Of a stretch of 38,190 nucleotides of DNA, positions 1-9,094 are shown piece by piece. The stretch lies in contig JADLFQ010000093.1 of assembly GCA_020845515.1 (NCBI GenBank), forward strand, positions 1 to 38,190, read 5' to 3'. Every line of letters starts with the position of its first letter. Within the stretch, counting starts at the first letter, position 1. Under the pieces are notes generated by a model. The model did not search any database and was not told where the DNA came from. It saw nothing but the letters and a program-made list of their open reading frames with translations. A program made the position numbers and the translations under genes. This stretch comes from Anaerolineaceae bacterium (GTDB lineage Bacteria; Chloroflexota; Anaerolineae; Anaerolineales; Anaerolineaceae).

Positions 1-2082
1 CAGGATCATCACGCCCGTCAAAACCCAGGTGCGCGGGCGAACGCGGCGCGCAGGGGCATCTTCCAAGGGGGGCGGCGCGGCTGCTTTGCCTAAAAATGAG
101 GCGTGCAATCGCAGCCCGCCCAAAAGCGCCGCGGCCCATAAGAGCAGTTCCGCCAAACCCAACCCGTAGAGAAAAAGGCTCACCCAGTCCCCGGCCATAA
201 AGTAGCGGCCTCCGGAGCGGCGCGCCAGCGCCAGACTGAGGTTGTATCCGAGCCGGTCGAAAACCGGAAGGAGCACCAAGCCATGTCCGCGCTTAAAGGC
301 AGAGCCCAACCCAATGCCTGTAATGATGATATTCAAGAGCAGCAAGGCGGCATCCAGCGGCGCCTGTGGGCGATATTTACCGCCCTCCCACAGGATGTTA
401 TCTTTTACGTATTCCACCAGGCCGGAGACATCCGGCTGGATCGGAAAAACAAGGGTGCTGTTGACCTCATTGTGAAAAAAATGCGCCGAAACAAAACGCA
501 GCACCTCTTGTGGCTGCCGGTGAACCGACTCAAGGATGATCGCGGTCATGCGGGCATTGTAGGCGTCACCTCGTTCGCCGGGAAACGGTTCACTATCCAT
601 GCCGGAATAATAGCGAGCTTCATAGCGCAAGTGTAAAGAAGGGGCGTCCTCCAGTGTCAGAAAACCCGCCAGGCGGTAATTGCGCCCAAGCCAGGGCAGC
701 AAGAACAGCGCCATCCCTGCACCCATCCAGATCACTGCCGGAAGCCAGAGGCGCGGCCACCGCAGGTATCGAAGCGCCATCAGTGCCGCCAGCACTGGCA
801 AAAGAATAACAACCTGCGAGCGTATCAACATCAGCGCTCCCAGCGCGCCGCCGGCGACCAGCGGCATGAGCCTGGCTCTGCTGGGCGACTGGAACCAACG
901 CATGAGCAACACAATCACCACCACCATCCCCAGGATGGTGTTCATCTCGGTCAGGAACAGCTTGACATGGGTATGCGCGCCGGGGATCATGCCGCTCAAC
1001 AGCAGGGCATTGCGTTCACGCAGAATTAGCAGCAGCGCCGCTGCCACGCCGCCCAGACGGGAGTGTACCCCGCGCCCGATCCAATAGAAGAAAACAGGGA
1101 TGACTGCCAGCACCAAAACCTGGAGCGCCACAACTCGGTCATAGTTCTGACCAGCAATGACATGATAGAGTGTCAAAATCAGGGCATGCAGCGGGCGCAT
1201 CACCAGAGAAAAGCCGCCATACCCTTCGCCAACCAGCAGCGTCTGCCCGATAATGACATAATCCCGGCCATCAGAATAGGGGTAGGTCTCAAAATTAGGG
1301 GGAAACGGGCGGGTGGAAAAGAAGCTGGCATTGTAGGGAGTTGCTTCCCAGACAACAACCGCAAGCAGCCACAGCCCGGCGGCCAGCAGAAAATCGGCGC
1401 GCTGCCAGCGTACTACACCCGGAGAAAGCCAGAGCAGCAGTGTCAAAATCGAAACAATCAGAAAAACCTGCGAGAATAATACCGGTGAATTGGGCGCCTG
1501 GATCCACTCAATCGGATCAATTGCAAAGCCCAGGCCAGTGCGCGCGAGGGTGGCCCACAGCCCGGCCAGCGCAGCGGCCGTTGCCAGCGCATACGCGGCA
1601 ATCCCGCGGTGTGTCCTGAGCGCCTCCCAAACCGGTGCGCCCAGAAAAGCCAACGGGACAGCCAGTGCAAACTGGACGCTCACCAGCGACCCCCAAATCA
1701 ACAGTGGCCCAATCCGATAAGCAGCCGTCTCCCAGCCTGTAAATCGCCCTGTCAGCAATGCGTCCACAGCAAACCCAAGCAGAATCCCCAGCGCCAATGG
1801 CAATAGTGCAGCGAGGAAAAGCCGGCTTCTCTGCTCCAGCCAGCCTTTAACCATCCTCATTATCGTTCGGACACGCCGGCTCCACAGGCAGGCAAAGGCC
1901 AGCATCAAAAAAAGGATGCTGAAAGAGCCAGCCAGAACAAGCAGCCCGAGGCGCATCGCTGAAAGCCCTGCCAAAACAGCATGCTTTGGATCCGCGGGGA
2001 TGGCAAGCAGTAAAGCCATGGCGCCTGCGCCCTCAATACTGCTCAGCAGAAAGGTGATTGTAAAAACAATTTTTGAACGCAC
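1..2082 (-). CDS. Polytopic membrane glycosyltransferase (GT-C/GT39-like), partial at the C-terminus
   Basis: An unbroken reading frame of 694 codons runs from a GTG at 2082 through the window edge, so the C-terminus is missing. The GTG is preceded by AAGG, seven bases away, and by an in-frame TAG, which leaves no better start. The protein is very hydrophobic, with many Leu/Ala/Trp-rich helices. The first ~190 residues are extra membrane segments before the conserved part. Around residues 240-300 it has a first-loop pattern typical of ArnT/PMT-type GT-C enzymes: an Asp-Tyr (SDGRDY) followed by a short 'lxxGxGY' stretch, 'RPLHAL', then 'LQVLVLAVIP'. Such enzymes use polyprenyl-phosphate sugars to glycosylate lipids or proteins outside the membrane. 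The donor and acceptor cannot be told from sequence. It stands alone and is divergent from the next lipoprotein gene. The family call is fairly sure; the precise function is unknown. Confidence 0.7.
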   Translation of the reverse strand, partial: MRSKIVFTITFLLSSIEGAGAMALLLAIPADPKHAVLAGLSAMRLGLLVLAGSFSILFLMLAFACLWSRRVRTIMRMVKGWLEQRSRLFLAALLPLALGILLGFAVDALLTGRFTGWETAAYRIGPLLIWGSLVSVQFALAVPLAFLGAPVWEALRTHRGIAAYALATAAALAGLWATLARTGLGFAIDPIEWIQAPNSPVLFSQVFLIVSILTLLLWLSPGVVRWQRADFLLAAGLWLLAVVVWEATPYNASFFSTRPFPPNFETYPYSDGRDYVIIGQTLLVGEGYGGFSLVMRPLHALILTLYHVIAGQNYDRVVALQVLVLAVIPVFFYWIGRGVHSRLGGVAAALLLILRERNALLLSGMIPGAHTHVKLFLTEMNTILGMVVVIVLLMRWFQSPSRARLMPLVAGGALGALMLIRSQVVILLPVLAALMALRYLRWPRLWLPAVIWMGAGMALFLLPWLGRNYRLAGFLTLEDAPSLHLRYEARYYSGMDSEPFPGERGDAYNARMTAIILESVHRQPQEVLRFVSAHFFHNEVNSTLVFPIQPDVSGLVEYVKDNILWEGGKYRPQAPLDAALLLLNIIITGIGLGSAFKRGHGLVLLPVFDRLGYNLSLALARRSGGRYFMAGDWVSLFLYGLGLAELLLWAAALLGGLRLHASFLGKAAAPPPLEDAPARRVRPRTWVLTGVMIL

Positions 2083-2103
2083 AGGTAACCTTATGTTGAG
2101 TAA

Positions 2104-2132
2104 ATCCTACCGGAAAAACAACCTGTGTGCAA
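2104..2132 (-). promoter_or_regulatory. Weak candidate promoter for the glycosyltransferase gene
   Basis: On the minus strand TTGCAC (2132-2127) and TAGGAT (2109-2104) are separated by 17 bases, about 20 bases upstream of the GTG start. Both boxes are poor matches to consensus, so this is a tentative call. Confidence 0.3.
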
Positions 2133-2456
2133 GATAATGATCATCCCAAAGCTAAAAAACACAGTTGGATGACTATGTTGATGTGCATACCGGGATGAAG
2201 CCGCATGGTGTCATTATTCCGAGCCGCAAAGCTCCAGATGTCGTCGTCTGAGAAAACCCCGGACTCTTCACAAAGCGCCCAGGGTCAATAGACAGCCTTG
2301 GCGTGACTGTACCAGTATTGGTAAACAAGCATGTAGCTGCGTCTCTTTATTCTCAGGATGTGATGCCGCCGGCCAAATGCCTCACATCCATTGCAACTCC
2401 CTTTTTACCAGCTTTGAAACGACCACGACGACCACCCTTAGCCTGAAATAGAGGGA

Positions 2457-2465
2457 TGATATAAT
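2457..2465 (+). promoter_or_regulatory. Extended -10 promoter for the propeller lipoprotein
   Basis: TGATATAAT is a perfect -10 box with the TGn extension. It lies about 77 bases before the ATG at 2542, and no good -35 is visible. The box sits inside a short inverted repeat (ATGAT-ATA-ATCAT, 2456-2468) that could be an operator. The leader also contains a 6-bp hairpin, CCAGCA/TGCTGG at 2494-2511. Confidence 0.45.
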
Positions 2466-2541
2466 CATTTCAATAAGACCCGCTTAAACTTCCCCAGCAA
2501 TTCGCTGCTGGCAGGCATTTCATTCGAGGAAGCAGCGCAGA

Positions 2542-3990
2542 ATGTCTCACTTTTTCCCTTCAACAGCTTTCAATCACTGGGTCCGAAAGCTTTTTGCTCT
2601 CCGGGCTGTCCTTGGCATCGCCGCTGTTATTGGCGGATGCAACCTTCCAGGTACCGCTTCCGAGTTCACCCCTATTGTGACGCACTCTCCTCCTGCGTTC
2701 CAACCCATCAGTCATTCAACTGCCACCCTGCTGCCGCCCACGGCTGAGCCCGCGCTGCCGCCCGAATCACTTTGGGTGATCAACGTTATGGATGGGACGT
2801 TGGTGCATATTGACCCTGTAATCAATGAAGTCATTGGCGGGCTTAAACCCGACGGTGTTCCAATCGCCATCACCAGCGGCACAGCCGGTGTTTGGGCGGT
2901 TGCACGCATGACCGATAAAATGGTCAATATCCTACAAATTGATCCGCAAACCTATCGTGTGGCTGCAATTGTGCCGCTCCAGCTTGAAGACATCCGGGAT
3001 CTGACAAGCAGCGAACATGCTGTATGGGCAGCGGCGGTACGTACGGGCGCAGATGGTGTTATACCGCTGGCAGTTGGGACGGAATTCGTCGGCGACCTGA
3101 TCCGTATTGATCCCTCCACTCATTCCGTTGCAGCGCTGCTGCCGCTGACCGCCTCGCCTCGGCAAGTTCTCTATCAGGAAGAGGCGCTATGGTTGTTGGA
3201 AGATACCCGCCTGACCTCGCGCTTCACGCGCATCAATCCAGCCACCCAGCAAAACTTGTACTTTCCACTCTCCAACCCAACCGCGGACTATCTCTATCAG
3301 TTCAGCCGCTTCGCCCGCTGCGCTTCGAGCATGTGGGCAATATCAGTGGACAGTCTCTCCCGCTACATCTACCGCGTTGATCCGAAAGATGGACGGCTGG
3401 CAAATATCATCGAACTGGGGGAGAACCCGGACGATACGCCTGTGGACCTTACCGCAACTGAGGAAAGTGTGTGGGCAGCTTTGCGAAGCGGTTTTGCGGT
3501 TGAGATTGACCCGCAAACCAATCAGGTAATTCAGCGCACTTCATTAAATAGTACGCCTGACCGTATTTTTAGCGCGGCTGGCTCGATTTGGGTACAAAGC
3601 CATACCGGCGCAGTGCTTATCCGCATTGACCCCACCTCCGGTGAAGTTTTAGCCAAAATCACCACCGGCAGCATGCTGCGGCCAACCTCCACCCCGTGGC
3701 CGGAGCTTTCCCCCGGCGAAGTCTGCCAGGGCGACTACCCCACCCACCTCGCCTTGTACGGGCGCGCCATGGTCATTCCCGACCCTCCGGTACCAAACCG
3801 GGTGCGCAGTGAACCAAACCAAAGGGCGGAGGTCGTTGGCGAGGTGCAACCCGGACAGGGTATGACAATCATCGAAGGGCCAGTCTGTACGGACGGCTGG
3901 ATTTGGTGGAAGGTGCAAGCCGACAACACAAACCTGATCGGCTGGACAGCCGAGGGCGATGGCGACAACTACTGGCTGGCGCCTAAATAA
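2542..3990 (+). CDS. Lipoprotein with seven-bladed beta-propeller and C-terminal SH3b domain
   Basis: This 482-residue protein starts at an ATG preceded by CGAGGAAG. It has a lipoprotein signal peptide ending in VIGGC, so Cys33 is the likely lipidated residue. A Pro/Thr/Ser linker follows to about residue 75. Seven repeats then carry an I[DN]P or VDP signature near residues 90, 133, 189, 231, 280, 322 and 362, each after a 'VWA/LWL' strand. This matches YVTN/Vgb-like propellers. Residues ~418-470 form a bacterial SH3 domain (RVRSEPNQRAEVVGEV... GWTAEG), a fold often used to bind peptidoglycan or peptides. I infer a surface-exposed binding or sensing lipoprotein. No catalytic motif is visible and the ligand is unknown. 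It is transcribed alone and converges on the NSS transporter gene. Confidence 0.75.
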   Translation: MSHFFPSTAFNHWVRKLFALRAVLGIAAVIGGCNLPGTASEFTPIVTHSPPAFQPISHSTATLLPPTAEPALPPESLWVINVMDGTLVHIDPVINEVIGGLKPDGVPIAITSGTAGVWAVARMTDKMVNILQIDPQTYRVAAIVPLQLEDIRDLTSSEHAVWAAAVRTGADGVIPLAVGTEFVGDLIRIDPSTHSVAALLPLTASPRQVLYQEEALWLLEDTRLTSRFTRINPATQQNLYFPLSNPTADYLYQFSRFARCASSMWAISVDSLSRYIYRVDPKDGRLANIIELGENPDDTPVDLTATEESVWAALRSGFAVEIDPQTNQVIQRTSLNSTPDRIFSAAGSIWVQSHTGAVLIRIDPTSGEVLAKITTGSMLRPTSTPWPELSPGEVCQGDYPTHLALYGRAMVIPDPPVPNRVRSEPNQRAEVVGEVQPGQGMTIIEGPVCTDGWIWWKVQADNTNLIGWTAEGDGDNYWLAPK

Positions 3991-4128
3991 CCGACCCTTT
4001 TTAATTTCTTATAACAACCAGTTCACTTAAATCTCCGGCAGGTCACCCCATCCGCCAGAAATATGCCGCCGGCCGGGCATTATCGGCAATCCCGCAGACG
4101 TTGGCAAAACAAGAAACTCAACATGCAC

Positions 4129-4158
4129 ATGACCGGCAGCCTTGCGGCTGCCGGTCAT
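4129..4158 (+). terminator. Strong hairpin between convergent genes
   Basis: A perfect 13-bp stem (ATGACCGGCAGCC with its complement) closes a TTGC loop, 139 bases after the propeller gene's stop. No T-run follows on either strand, so it is not a textbook intrinsic terminator. It could act in RNA processing, or as a terminator with Rho. The rest of 3991-4188 shows no gene. Confidence 0.35.
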
Positions 4159-4188
4159 TCGGCTTGCCTGTACTTTGGTTGTACGGCT

Positions 4189-4234
4189 AAAAAGCAAACC
4201 GGCGCGTCAAAAGTTTACAAAAAACCTGGTTTGC
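4189..4234 (-). terminator. Possible terminator of the NSS transporter gene
   Basis: Reading on the minus strand, GCAAACC begins four bases after the TAG stop. It pairs with GGTTTGC 27 bases later, followed directly by TTTTT. The stem is only 7 bp and the loop is long, which lowers confidence. Confidence 0.4.
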
Positions 4235-4237
4235 CCG

Positions 4238-5632
4238 CTAAAAGGGTAAAAGGTTCAACCCTCTCAACATCACCACCAAAAGCAGAACCGGGCTGATAAA
4301 CTTGACAATCACCGTGTAGGCGGCAATAATCGCCTGATTTTTGAGGGTGCCCTCATTGGACAGGGCAGCCTTGACTTTGCGGTCTCCCCAGAACCAACCA
4401 ACAAAAATAACAACCAACAGCCCGCCTAAGGGGAGCAGAATATTGGAGGACACAAAATCGTACAAATCGAACATATTCATGCCGAAAAGCTGGAAATCGG
4501 CCAGCGAACTGTTGGAAAGCGCAGCGGTGGAGCCAACCAACGCAATTAAAATCGTCGTCAGCACAGCAGACTTGGCGCGCGAGAGCTTGAATTGCTCATT
4601 CAAAAAAGCAATCGGAACTTCCACAAGCGAAATCATTGCACCGGTAGCCGCGACCGCCGCCAGAATAAAAAATAACACCATAACGATATTACCGAACGGC
4701 ATGGAAGCAAATACCGCCGGAATGGTGATAAAAAGCAGCGAAGGCCCTGCAGCCGCCTCGAAGCCGAAAGCAAAAACTGCCGGAAAGATTGCCAGTCCCG
4801 CCAGGATGGAAACGAACAGATCCGAGAACATGATACGCACAGTATTGAGCGGGATATTTTGATCATCCGGCCAATAGCTGCCATAGGTAACCATGGTACC
4901 CATACCGGCGGAAAGCTTGAAAAAAGCCAGGCCAAGCGCCGTCAACACCGCCACAGCCGTAATTTTGCTGAAATCCGGTGTAAAAAGAAACCTGAGCCCT
5001 TCCCCCGCGCCGGGCAGCGTCAAGCTGCGAATATCAACAATCACCAGCAGGATAAAAAGTAAAGGAATTAGGCGCTTGGTGGTTGCCTCAATTCCCTTGC
5101 TGACGCCCTGCACCAGAATGAGGCAGACGACCGCCAGCACCAACCACTGCCAGAACAATGACTGCCAGGGGTCTGAAACCAGGTTGACAAAAGCTTGGGA
5201 GGTCACTTCTGGGCTGGTGGACAGAATCTGCCCGGACAAAGATTTAAAAATATAGGCCAACACCCAACCCGCAACTTCAGAGTAAAAAGCCATGATCATA
5301 AAAGCTGCCAGCGCACCCATCGCGCCGATGATCCACCAGGGCTGCTTCTTGCTCGGTGAGAGCTTCTGCATCGTGCCAATGGCATTGGCACGCGCCTTGC
5401 GTCCCATCATAATCTCCGCGATCATCACTGGTAGTCCAACCAGCAGTGTACTTAGCGTATAGATAATAATAAATGCCGCCCCTCCGTTTGCACCGGTCAG
5501 ATAGGGGAACTTCCAAATATTGCCCAAACCTACCGCCGAGCCCAACGTAGCCACCAACGCTCCCAAGCCGGTTGCAAAGCTCCCGCGCAGTGCAGCCGTT
5601 TTCAATTTATTCGTTTCCATGCTGCTTTCCAT
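4238..5632 (-). CDS. Neurotransmitter:sodium symporter (NSS/SNF, LeuT-fold) family transporter
   Basis: The product (464 residues from the chosen start) is a polytopic inner-membrane protein of the Na+-dependent amino-acid/neurotransmitter symporter family. The diagnostic first helix is present (GSAVGLGNIWKFPYL), followed by the NGGAAF turn. In LeuT-type transporters these form the Na+ and substrate sites. Hydrophobicity suggests 11 helices, usual for bacterial members. The likely substrate is an amino acid or small amine, but this cannot be read from sequence. The frame is open up to 5722. I chose the ATG at 5632 because AAGG stands five bases before it; the longer version would add a hydrophilic 30-residue tail with no ribosome site. 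The gene is monocistronic, with its own promoter and a ~120-base leader. Confidence 0.9.
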   Translation of the reverse strand: MESSMETNKLKTAALRGSFATGLGALVATLGSAVGLGNIWKFPYLTGANGGAAFIIIYTLSTLLVGLPVMIAEIMMGRKARANAIGTMQKLSPSKKQPWWIIGAMGALAAFMIMAFYSEVAGWVLAYIFKSLSGQILSTSPEVTSQAFVNLVSDPWQSLFWQWLVLAVVCLILVQGVSKGIEATTKRLIPLLFILLVIVDIRSLTLPGAGEGLRFLFTPDFSKITAVAVLTALGLAFFKLSAGMGTMVTYGSYWPDDQNIPLNTVRIMFSDLFVSILAGLAIFPAVFAFGFEAAAGPSLLFITIPAVFASMPFGNIVMVLFFILAAVAATGAMISLVEVPIAFLNEQFKLSRAKSAVLTTILIALVGSTAALSNSSLADFQLFGMNMFDLYDFVSSNILLPLGGLLVVIFVGWFWGDRKVKAALSNEGTLKNQAIIAAYTVIVKFISPVLLLVVMLRGLNLLPF

Positions 5633-5761
5633 TTGTACCTTGATGTTCCTTTCAATGATTGGATTTTTAAATAAAATCTCCCGGATTTCTGTCGGAGAGT
5701 TATCGCGCGAGATACGGGGCAAGAATTCCTCCGCCAGCTATTTACGGGTGAAGCAGGCGAC

Positions 5762-5790
5762 ATTATATGACCCCGGCACTTCTCTGCCAA
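5762..5790 (-). promoter_or_regulatory. Promoter of the NSS transporter gene
   Basis: TTGGCA (5790-5785) and a perfect TATAAT (5767-5762) lie 17 bases apart on the minus strand. This predicts a start near 5755 and a leader of about 120 bases. A 10-bp palindrome, GACAATTGTC (5811-5820), lies just upstream and could be a regulator site. The gene-free stretch 5633-5938 holds this promoter and the glyQS terminator. Confidence 0.6.
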
Positions 5791-5884
5791 CCCATTTACA
5801 AAAGGTTGATGACAATTGTCTTGATGAAGGGGAACACTGTCATATTGAAGCCAACCCGGCGCGGCTTAACTACTTTGGGCAAGG

Positions 5885-5911
5885 AAAAAAGACACAGCCA
5901 TCCACTCTGTG
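5885..5911 (-). terminator. Intrinsic terminator after glyQS
   Basis: On the minus strand CACAG and CTGTG form a 5-bp stem with a 9-base loop. TC and a run of six T follow, about 30 bases after the glyQS stop. The stem is short but the T-run is clear. Confidence 0.45.
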
Positions 5912-5938
5912 AGGAAGTACTCAATAGTTGATAAGGTA

Positions 5939-8900
5939 TTAGAACCCTTCCAGCATTGAGAAGTCAGCCACACCATCCGCAAGATCAGCAATGGCTTTCA
6001 CCAACCCCAGGCGGTTCGCGCGCGCAGCGGAATCCTCCGCCATGACAAGGATGGCATCGAAGAAGCGGTCAATCGCCGGGATCATTGGGACAAAAGCTTG
6101 CAAGAAGTCCTCCGGAGAGCCGGGCTGAGTAATAGTGTCTCTGGCAGTTTGCAGCGCCTCGTACAGGCTTTTCTCTTCATCATCCTGCAAAAGCGCGGCA
6201 TTCAGTGTGAAAGGTCCTGGCTGACTGCGGGTGATACGTGCACAGCGCGCATACGCCGGCAAGATCGTCTTCCAATCTGGCCGCCCTGTCCATTCTGCAA
6301 GCTGTCTGACCGCGCGGGCAGCCCCAGCCGGATTGCCTCTCTGCGCCGCCAGCACAGCATCCACCACATCATAGCGATTGCCCATCTCGATCAACAGAGC
6401 GCGCAGCCGCCCGGCGATAAACTCCAGACATTCGGTCTGGCTCTCCGGCCCAGCTTCGATGGGGAGATTTTCTGCCGCCAGCCTTAGCCCCTGCCGTAAG
6501 TCAAAACTGAGATTCCAAGCCATCAAAACTTGCACCAGCCCAAGCGCGGCGCGGCGCTGGGCAAAGGGATCTTTTGCACCGCTCGGCGCCAGCCCCGCTG
6601 CAAACAAACCACTGATAGAATCGAGCCGGTCTGCCAGCCCCACCACCAGCCCCGCTTTAGTCTCCGGCAGGCGGTCTCCTGAAAAGCGCGGCAGGTAGTG
6701 TTCAAAGATCGCCCTTGCGGTCATCTCGCTCTCGCCAGAATGCAGGGCGTAGTATCGTCCCATCACACCCTGAAGCGAGGTCATTTCGACCACCATGTGT
6801 GTCACCAGGTCGGCTTTACACAACTGTGCAGCCCGGCGGGCGGCTGTCGTCTCTTCCGCAGTTAACCCCATGCCAGGCAGTAGTACATCCACCAGTTTCT
6901 CCACCCGTCTGGATTTATCCAGCATCGAGCCCAGCTTTGCCTGGAACATCAGCGTTCCCAATCGGGGCAGAAAATCTTCCAGTTTATGCTGCAAATCCTC
7001 CTGGATGAAGAAAGCGGCATCTGTAAAGCGGGCGCGGATTACCTGCTCATTGCCATCGGCAACCACCTCCAAATGCTCCTCGTTTCCGTTGCGAATGCCT
7101 ATAAAGAAAGGTAAAAGATTCCCACCCTGAGACCACACCGGGAAATAACGCTGGTGTTTTTTCATCACCGATACCAGCACCTCGGCAGGGAGTTCCAGAA
7201 AGGAAGGCTCGAATTTACCAAGAAAAGCAGCCGGCGACTCAACCAGGTGGGTTACTTCCTCCAGAAGCGTCTCGTCAAGCAATACAGCCGCGTCCGGCTG
7301 AGCTTGCATCAGTGCCGCAGTCTGTCCTGCAATAGTCTGTTTGCGTTCCTGAGGGTCAAGGATGATCTTCTGCGTCCGCATGGCCGCGAAATAATTCGCA
7401 GCATCATGCACCTCAAACTCCTCCGGAGCGTTAAAGCGCAGTCCGCGCGTTCCCCGGCCGGATTCAAGCCCGGTGTAGGAAAAGGGGATGATCTCACCAC
7501 CTAACAAACAAAACAGCCAACGAATCGGGCGCGAGAAATTTATGTTGGACGCGTTCCAGCGCATCGGCTTGTCAAAATGCAGCCCGGCAATCAGTACGGG
7601 CAGTGCCTCGGCGAGTATCTCTGCGGACGCGCGCCCGGTCTCCTGCACCTTCGCGACGACATAACTTCCGCCGTCCATCTCACGCACTTCAAGATCGGCA
7701 AGCGCGACCCCTTTGCCGCGCGCAAACCCCTCTGCTGCCGGGGTGGGCTGGCCTGCTGCATCAAACGCACGGCTTGCAGGCGGCCCCTTATAAACCGCCT
7801 CGCGATCCGGTTGTCGCGGCGCGATATCCCTGGCGTAAATCACCAACCGCCGCGGCGTGCCGAGAATATCCACCTCACCGTGTTCCAGCCCGTGTTCGTC
7901 CAGCAAAGCAGTAAAGCGGCTGCGTAACTGCTCTAACGCAGCCGCCAGGTCTCCGGCAGGCAGCTCTTCCACGCCAATCTCCAGTAGGAAATCGGCCGGA
8001 GCATTCAAGATAGGCACAAGGCGCTTCGGAGAACTATCTTCGGCTTTTACAGTTGCTGCTTGCACAGATGTCCCATCAGGCAGCCAGGGAAATCCGAGCT
8101 GGCGGCGTTCTTCCACGTATGCTTCCGCCGTCCGGCGGGTAAGGTCGCGCATCCGGCCGAAAAATGCCTGTCGCTCTGTGACACCAATCGCCCCGCGCGT
8201 ATCCAGAATATTGAAGGTGTGAGAGCACTTTAAAATATAGTCATAAGCAGGTAAGATCAGACCCTGTGACAGCGCCGCTTCTGCTTCGACGCCGTAGATT
8301 TTATAAAGTTCCTGCATACGCTCCACATCGGCGGTCTCAAAATAATACTTGCTGTGCTGCTGCTCCGCCTGCAGGTTCAAATCTCCACAGGTATAAAATT
8401 CATTCCACTGAATATCCTTGAAATGCCGCACCCCCTGAAGTGCCATGGCGATACGCTCCAGGCCGTACGTGATTTCAACCGAAACCGGATCGAGCTGTAT
8501 CCCTCCAGCCTGTTGGAAATAGGTAAATTGGGTGATCTCCTGCCCGTCCAGCCAGACTTCCCAGCCCAACCCCCACGCACCCAGCGCCGGTGATTCCCAG
8601 TTGTCTTCCACAAAACGAATATCGTGCCAGGCCGGGTTAATGCCCAAAGCCGCCAACGAGCGCAGGTAAATCTCTTGTGGGTTGCCCGGGTCCGGTTTGA
8701 GGATCACCTGGAATTGGTAGTGCTGCTGCAAACGGTTGGGGTTCTCGCCATACCGTCCGTCATCCGGGCGCACTGAAGGTTCCACATAGCCCGCATTCCA
8801 AGGTTCCGGTCCCAAAACCCGCAGCAAAGTCGCCGGATTATACGTTCCCGCGCCCACCTGGGTATAATACGGCTGCCAAATCAGACAGCCGTTCTCCGCC

Positions 8901-8953
8901 CAGAAGCGTTGCAAAGTGAGCATGATGGATTGAAAATCAAGCGGTTTGGACAT
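5939..8953 (-). CDS. glyQS: Glycyl-tRNA synthetase, fused alpha and beta subunits
   Basis: The single 1004-residue chain charges tRNA-Gly with glycine in the cytoplasm. Residues ~1-290 match the class II alpha subunit GlyQ: '[12 protein letters not shown]', '[17 protein letters not shown]', motif 2 (FQVILKPDP) and motif 3 ([11 protein letters not shown]). A linker of ~30 residues ([17 protein letters not shown]) leads into the GlyS beta subunit ('[13 protein letters not shown]', '[12 protein letters not shown]', '[14 protein letters not shown]'), with its HD-like and C-terminal tRNA-binding parts. In most bacteria these are two proteins; natural fusions of similar length are known, for example in Chlamydia. 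The ATG at 8953 has GGAG five bases upstream. The frame also opens at a TTG 21 bases earlier, which lacks a ribosome site. A promoter lies directly upstream. No T-box leader fits in the ~30-base 5' end. Confidence 0.97.
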   Translation of the reverse strand: MSKPLDFQSIMLTLQRFWAENGCLIWQPYYTQVGAGTYNPATLLRVLGPEPWNAGYVEPSVRPDDGRYGENPNRLQQHYQFQVILKPDPGNPQEIYLRSLAALGINPAWHDIRFVEDNWESPALGAWGLGWEVWLDGQEITQFTYFQQAGGIQLDPVSVEITYGLERIAMALQGVRHFKDIQWNEFYTCGDLNLQAEQQHSKYYFETADVERMQELYKIYGVEAEAALSQGLILPAYDYILKCSHTFNILDTRGAIGVTERQAFFGRMRDLTRRTAEAYVEERRQLGFPWLPDGTSVQAATVKAEDSSPKRLVPILNAPADFLLEIGVEELPAGDLAAALEQLRSRFTALLDEHGLEHGEVDILGTPRRLVIYARDIAPRQPDREAVYKGPPASRAFDAAGQPTPAAEGFARGKGVALADLEVREMDGGSYVVAKVQETGRASAEILAEALPVLIAGLHFDKPMRWNASNINFSRPIRWLFCLLGGEIIPFSYTGLESGRGTRGLRFNAPEEFEVHDAANYFAAMRTQKIILDPQERKQTIAGQTAALMQAQPDAAVLLDETLLEEVTHLVESPAAFLGKFEPSFLELPAEVLVSVMKKHQRYFPVWSQGGNLLPFFIGIRNGNEEHLEVVADGNEQVIRARFTDAAFFIQEDLQHKLEDFLPRLGTLMFQAKLGSMLDKSRRVEKLVDVLLPGMGLTAEETTAARRAAQLCKADLVTHMVVEMTSLQGVMGRYYALHSGESEMTARAIFEHYLPRFSGDRLPETKAGLVVGLADRLDSISGLFAAGLAPSGAKDPFAQRRAALGLVQVLMAWNLSFDLRQGLRLAAENLPIEAGPESQTECLEFIAGRLRALLIEMGNRYDVVDAVLAAQRGNPAGAARAVRQLAEWTGRPDWKTILPAYARCARITRSQPGPFTLNAALLQDDEEKSLYEALQTARDTITQPGSPEDFLQAFVPMIPAIDRFFDAILVMAEDSAARANRLGLVKAIADLADGVADFSMLEGF

Positions 8954-8988
8954 GGCTTCTCCGGTTGTTGGCAAAATTTGAGAGAGAA

Positions 8989-8997
8989 ATTATACCA
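8989..8997 (-). promoter_or_regulatory. Extended -10 promoter of glyQS
   Basis: TGGTATAAT on the minus strand is a perfect -10 box with its TGn extension, about 35 bases before the ATG. The -35 region is poor, as is common for extended -10 promoters. Confidence 0.6.
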
Positions 8998-9055
8998 TGC
9001 GCTGATCCTCTCACATTTTAGCCGTCGTGATCAGCCCTCAGGCGCTGTTATTTTG

Positions 9056-9064
9056 TGAGATAAT
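9056..9064 (+). promoter_or_regulatory. Candidate promoter of the DGK-plsC pair
   Basis: TGAGATAAT (TGn plus GATAAT) lies 30 bases before the ATG at 9095 and is divergent from the glyQS promoter. No -35 box is recognisable. Confidence 0.35.
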
Positions 9065-9094
9065 AGAAGCATTCCCGCAAACAAGGTGGAAACC

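Larger units (their letters stand above)
2083..2541. other. Divergent intergenic region with a possible coding remnant
   Basis: This 459-base gap holds the promoters of the two divergent genes. The plus frame from 2156 to 2446 is open apart from one TGA at 2249. Its translation looks protein-like, with stretches such as VDVHTGMKPHGVIIPSRK and GSIDSLGVTVPVLVNKH. It has no ribosome site and I cannot assign it to a family. It may be a decayed gene fragment or chance. Confidence 0.3.

Noticed and set aside
620-898. Short minus-strand frames within 1-2082 (for example at 620-898 and 1295-1507)
   Set aside because: They are out of frame with the continuous 694-codon membrane glycosyltransferase frame, which explains the whole stretch.
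4341-4862. 173-codon plus-strand frame opposite the NSS transporter
   Set aside because: It is antisense to a clear transporter gene, lacks a ribosome site and has Ser/Thr/Lys-rich shadow composition.
8954-9094. T-box or riboswitch upstream of glyQS
   Set aside because: The promoter -10 lies about 35 bases from the start codon, leaving no room for such a leader.
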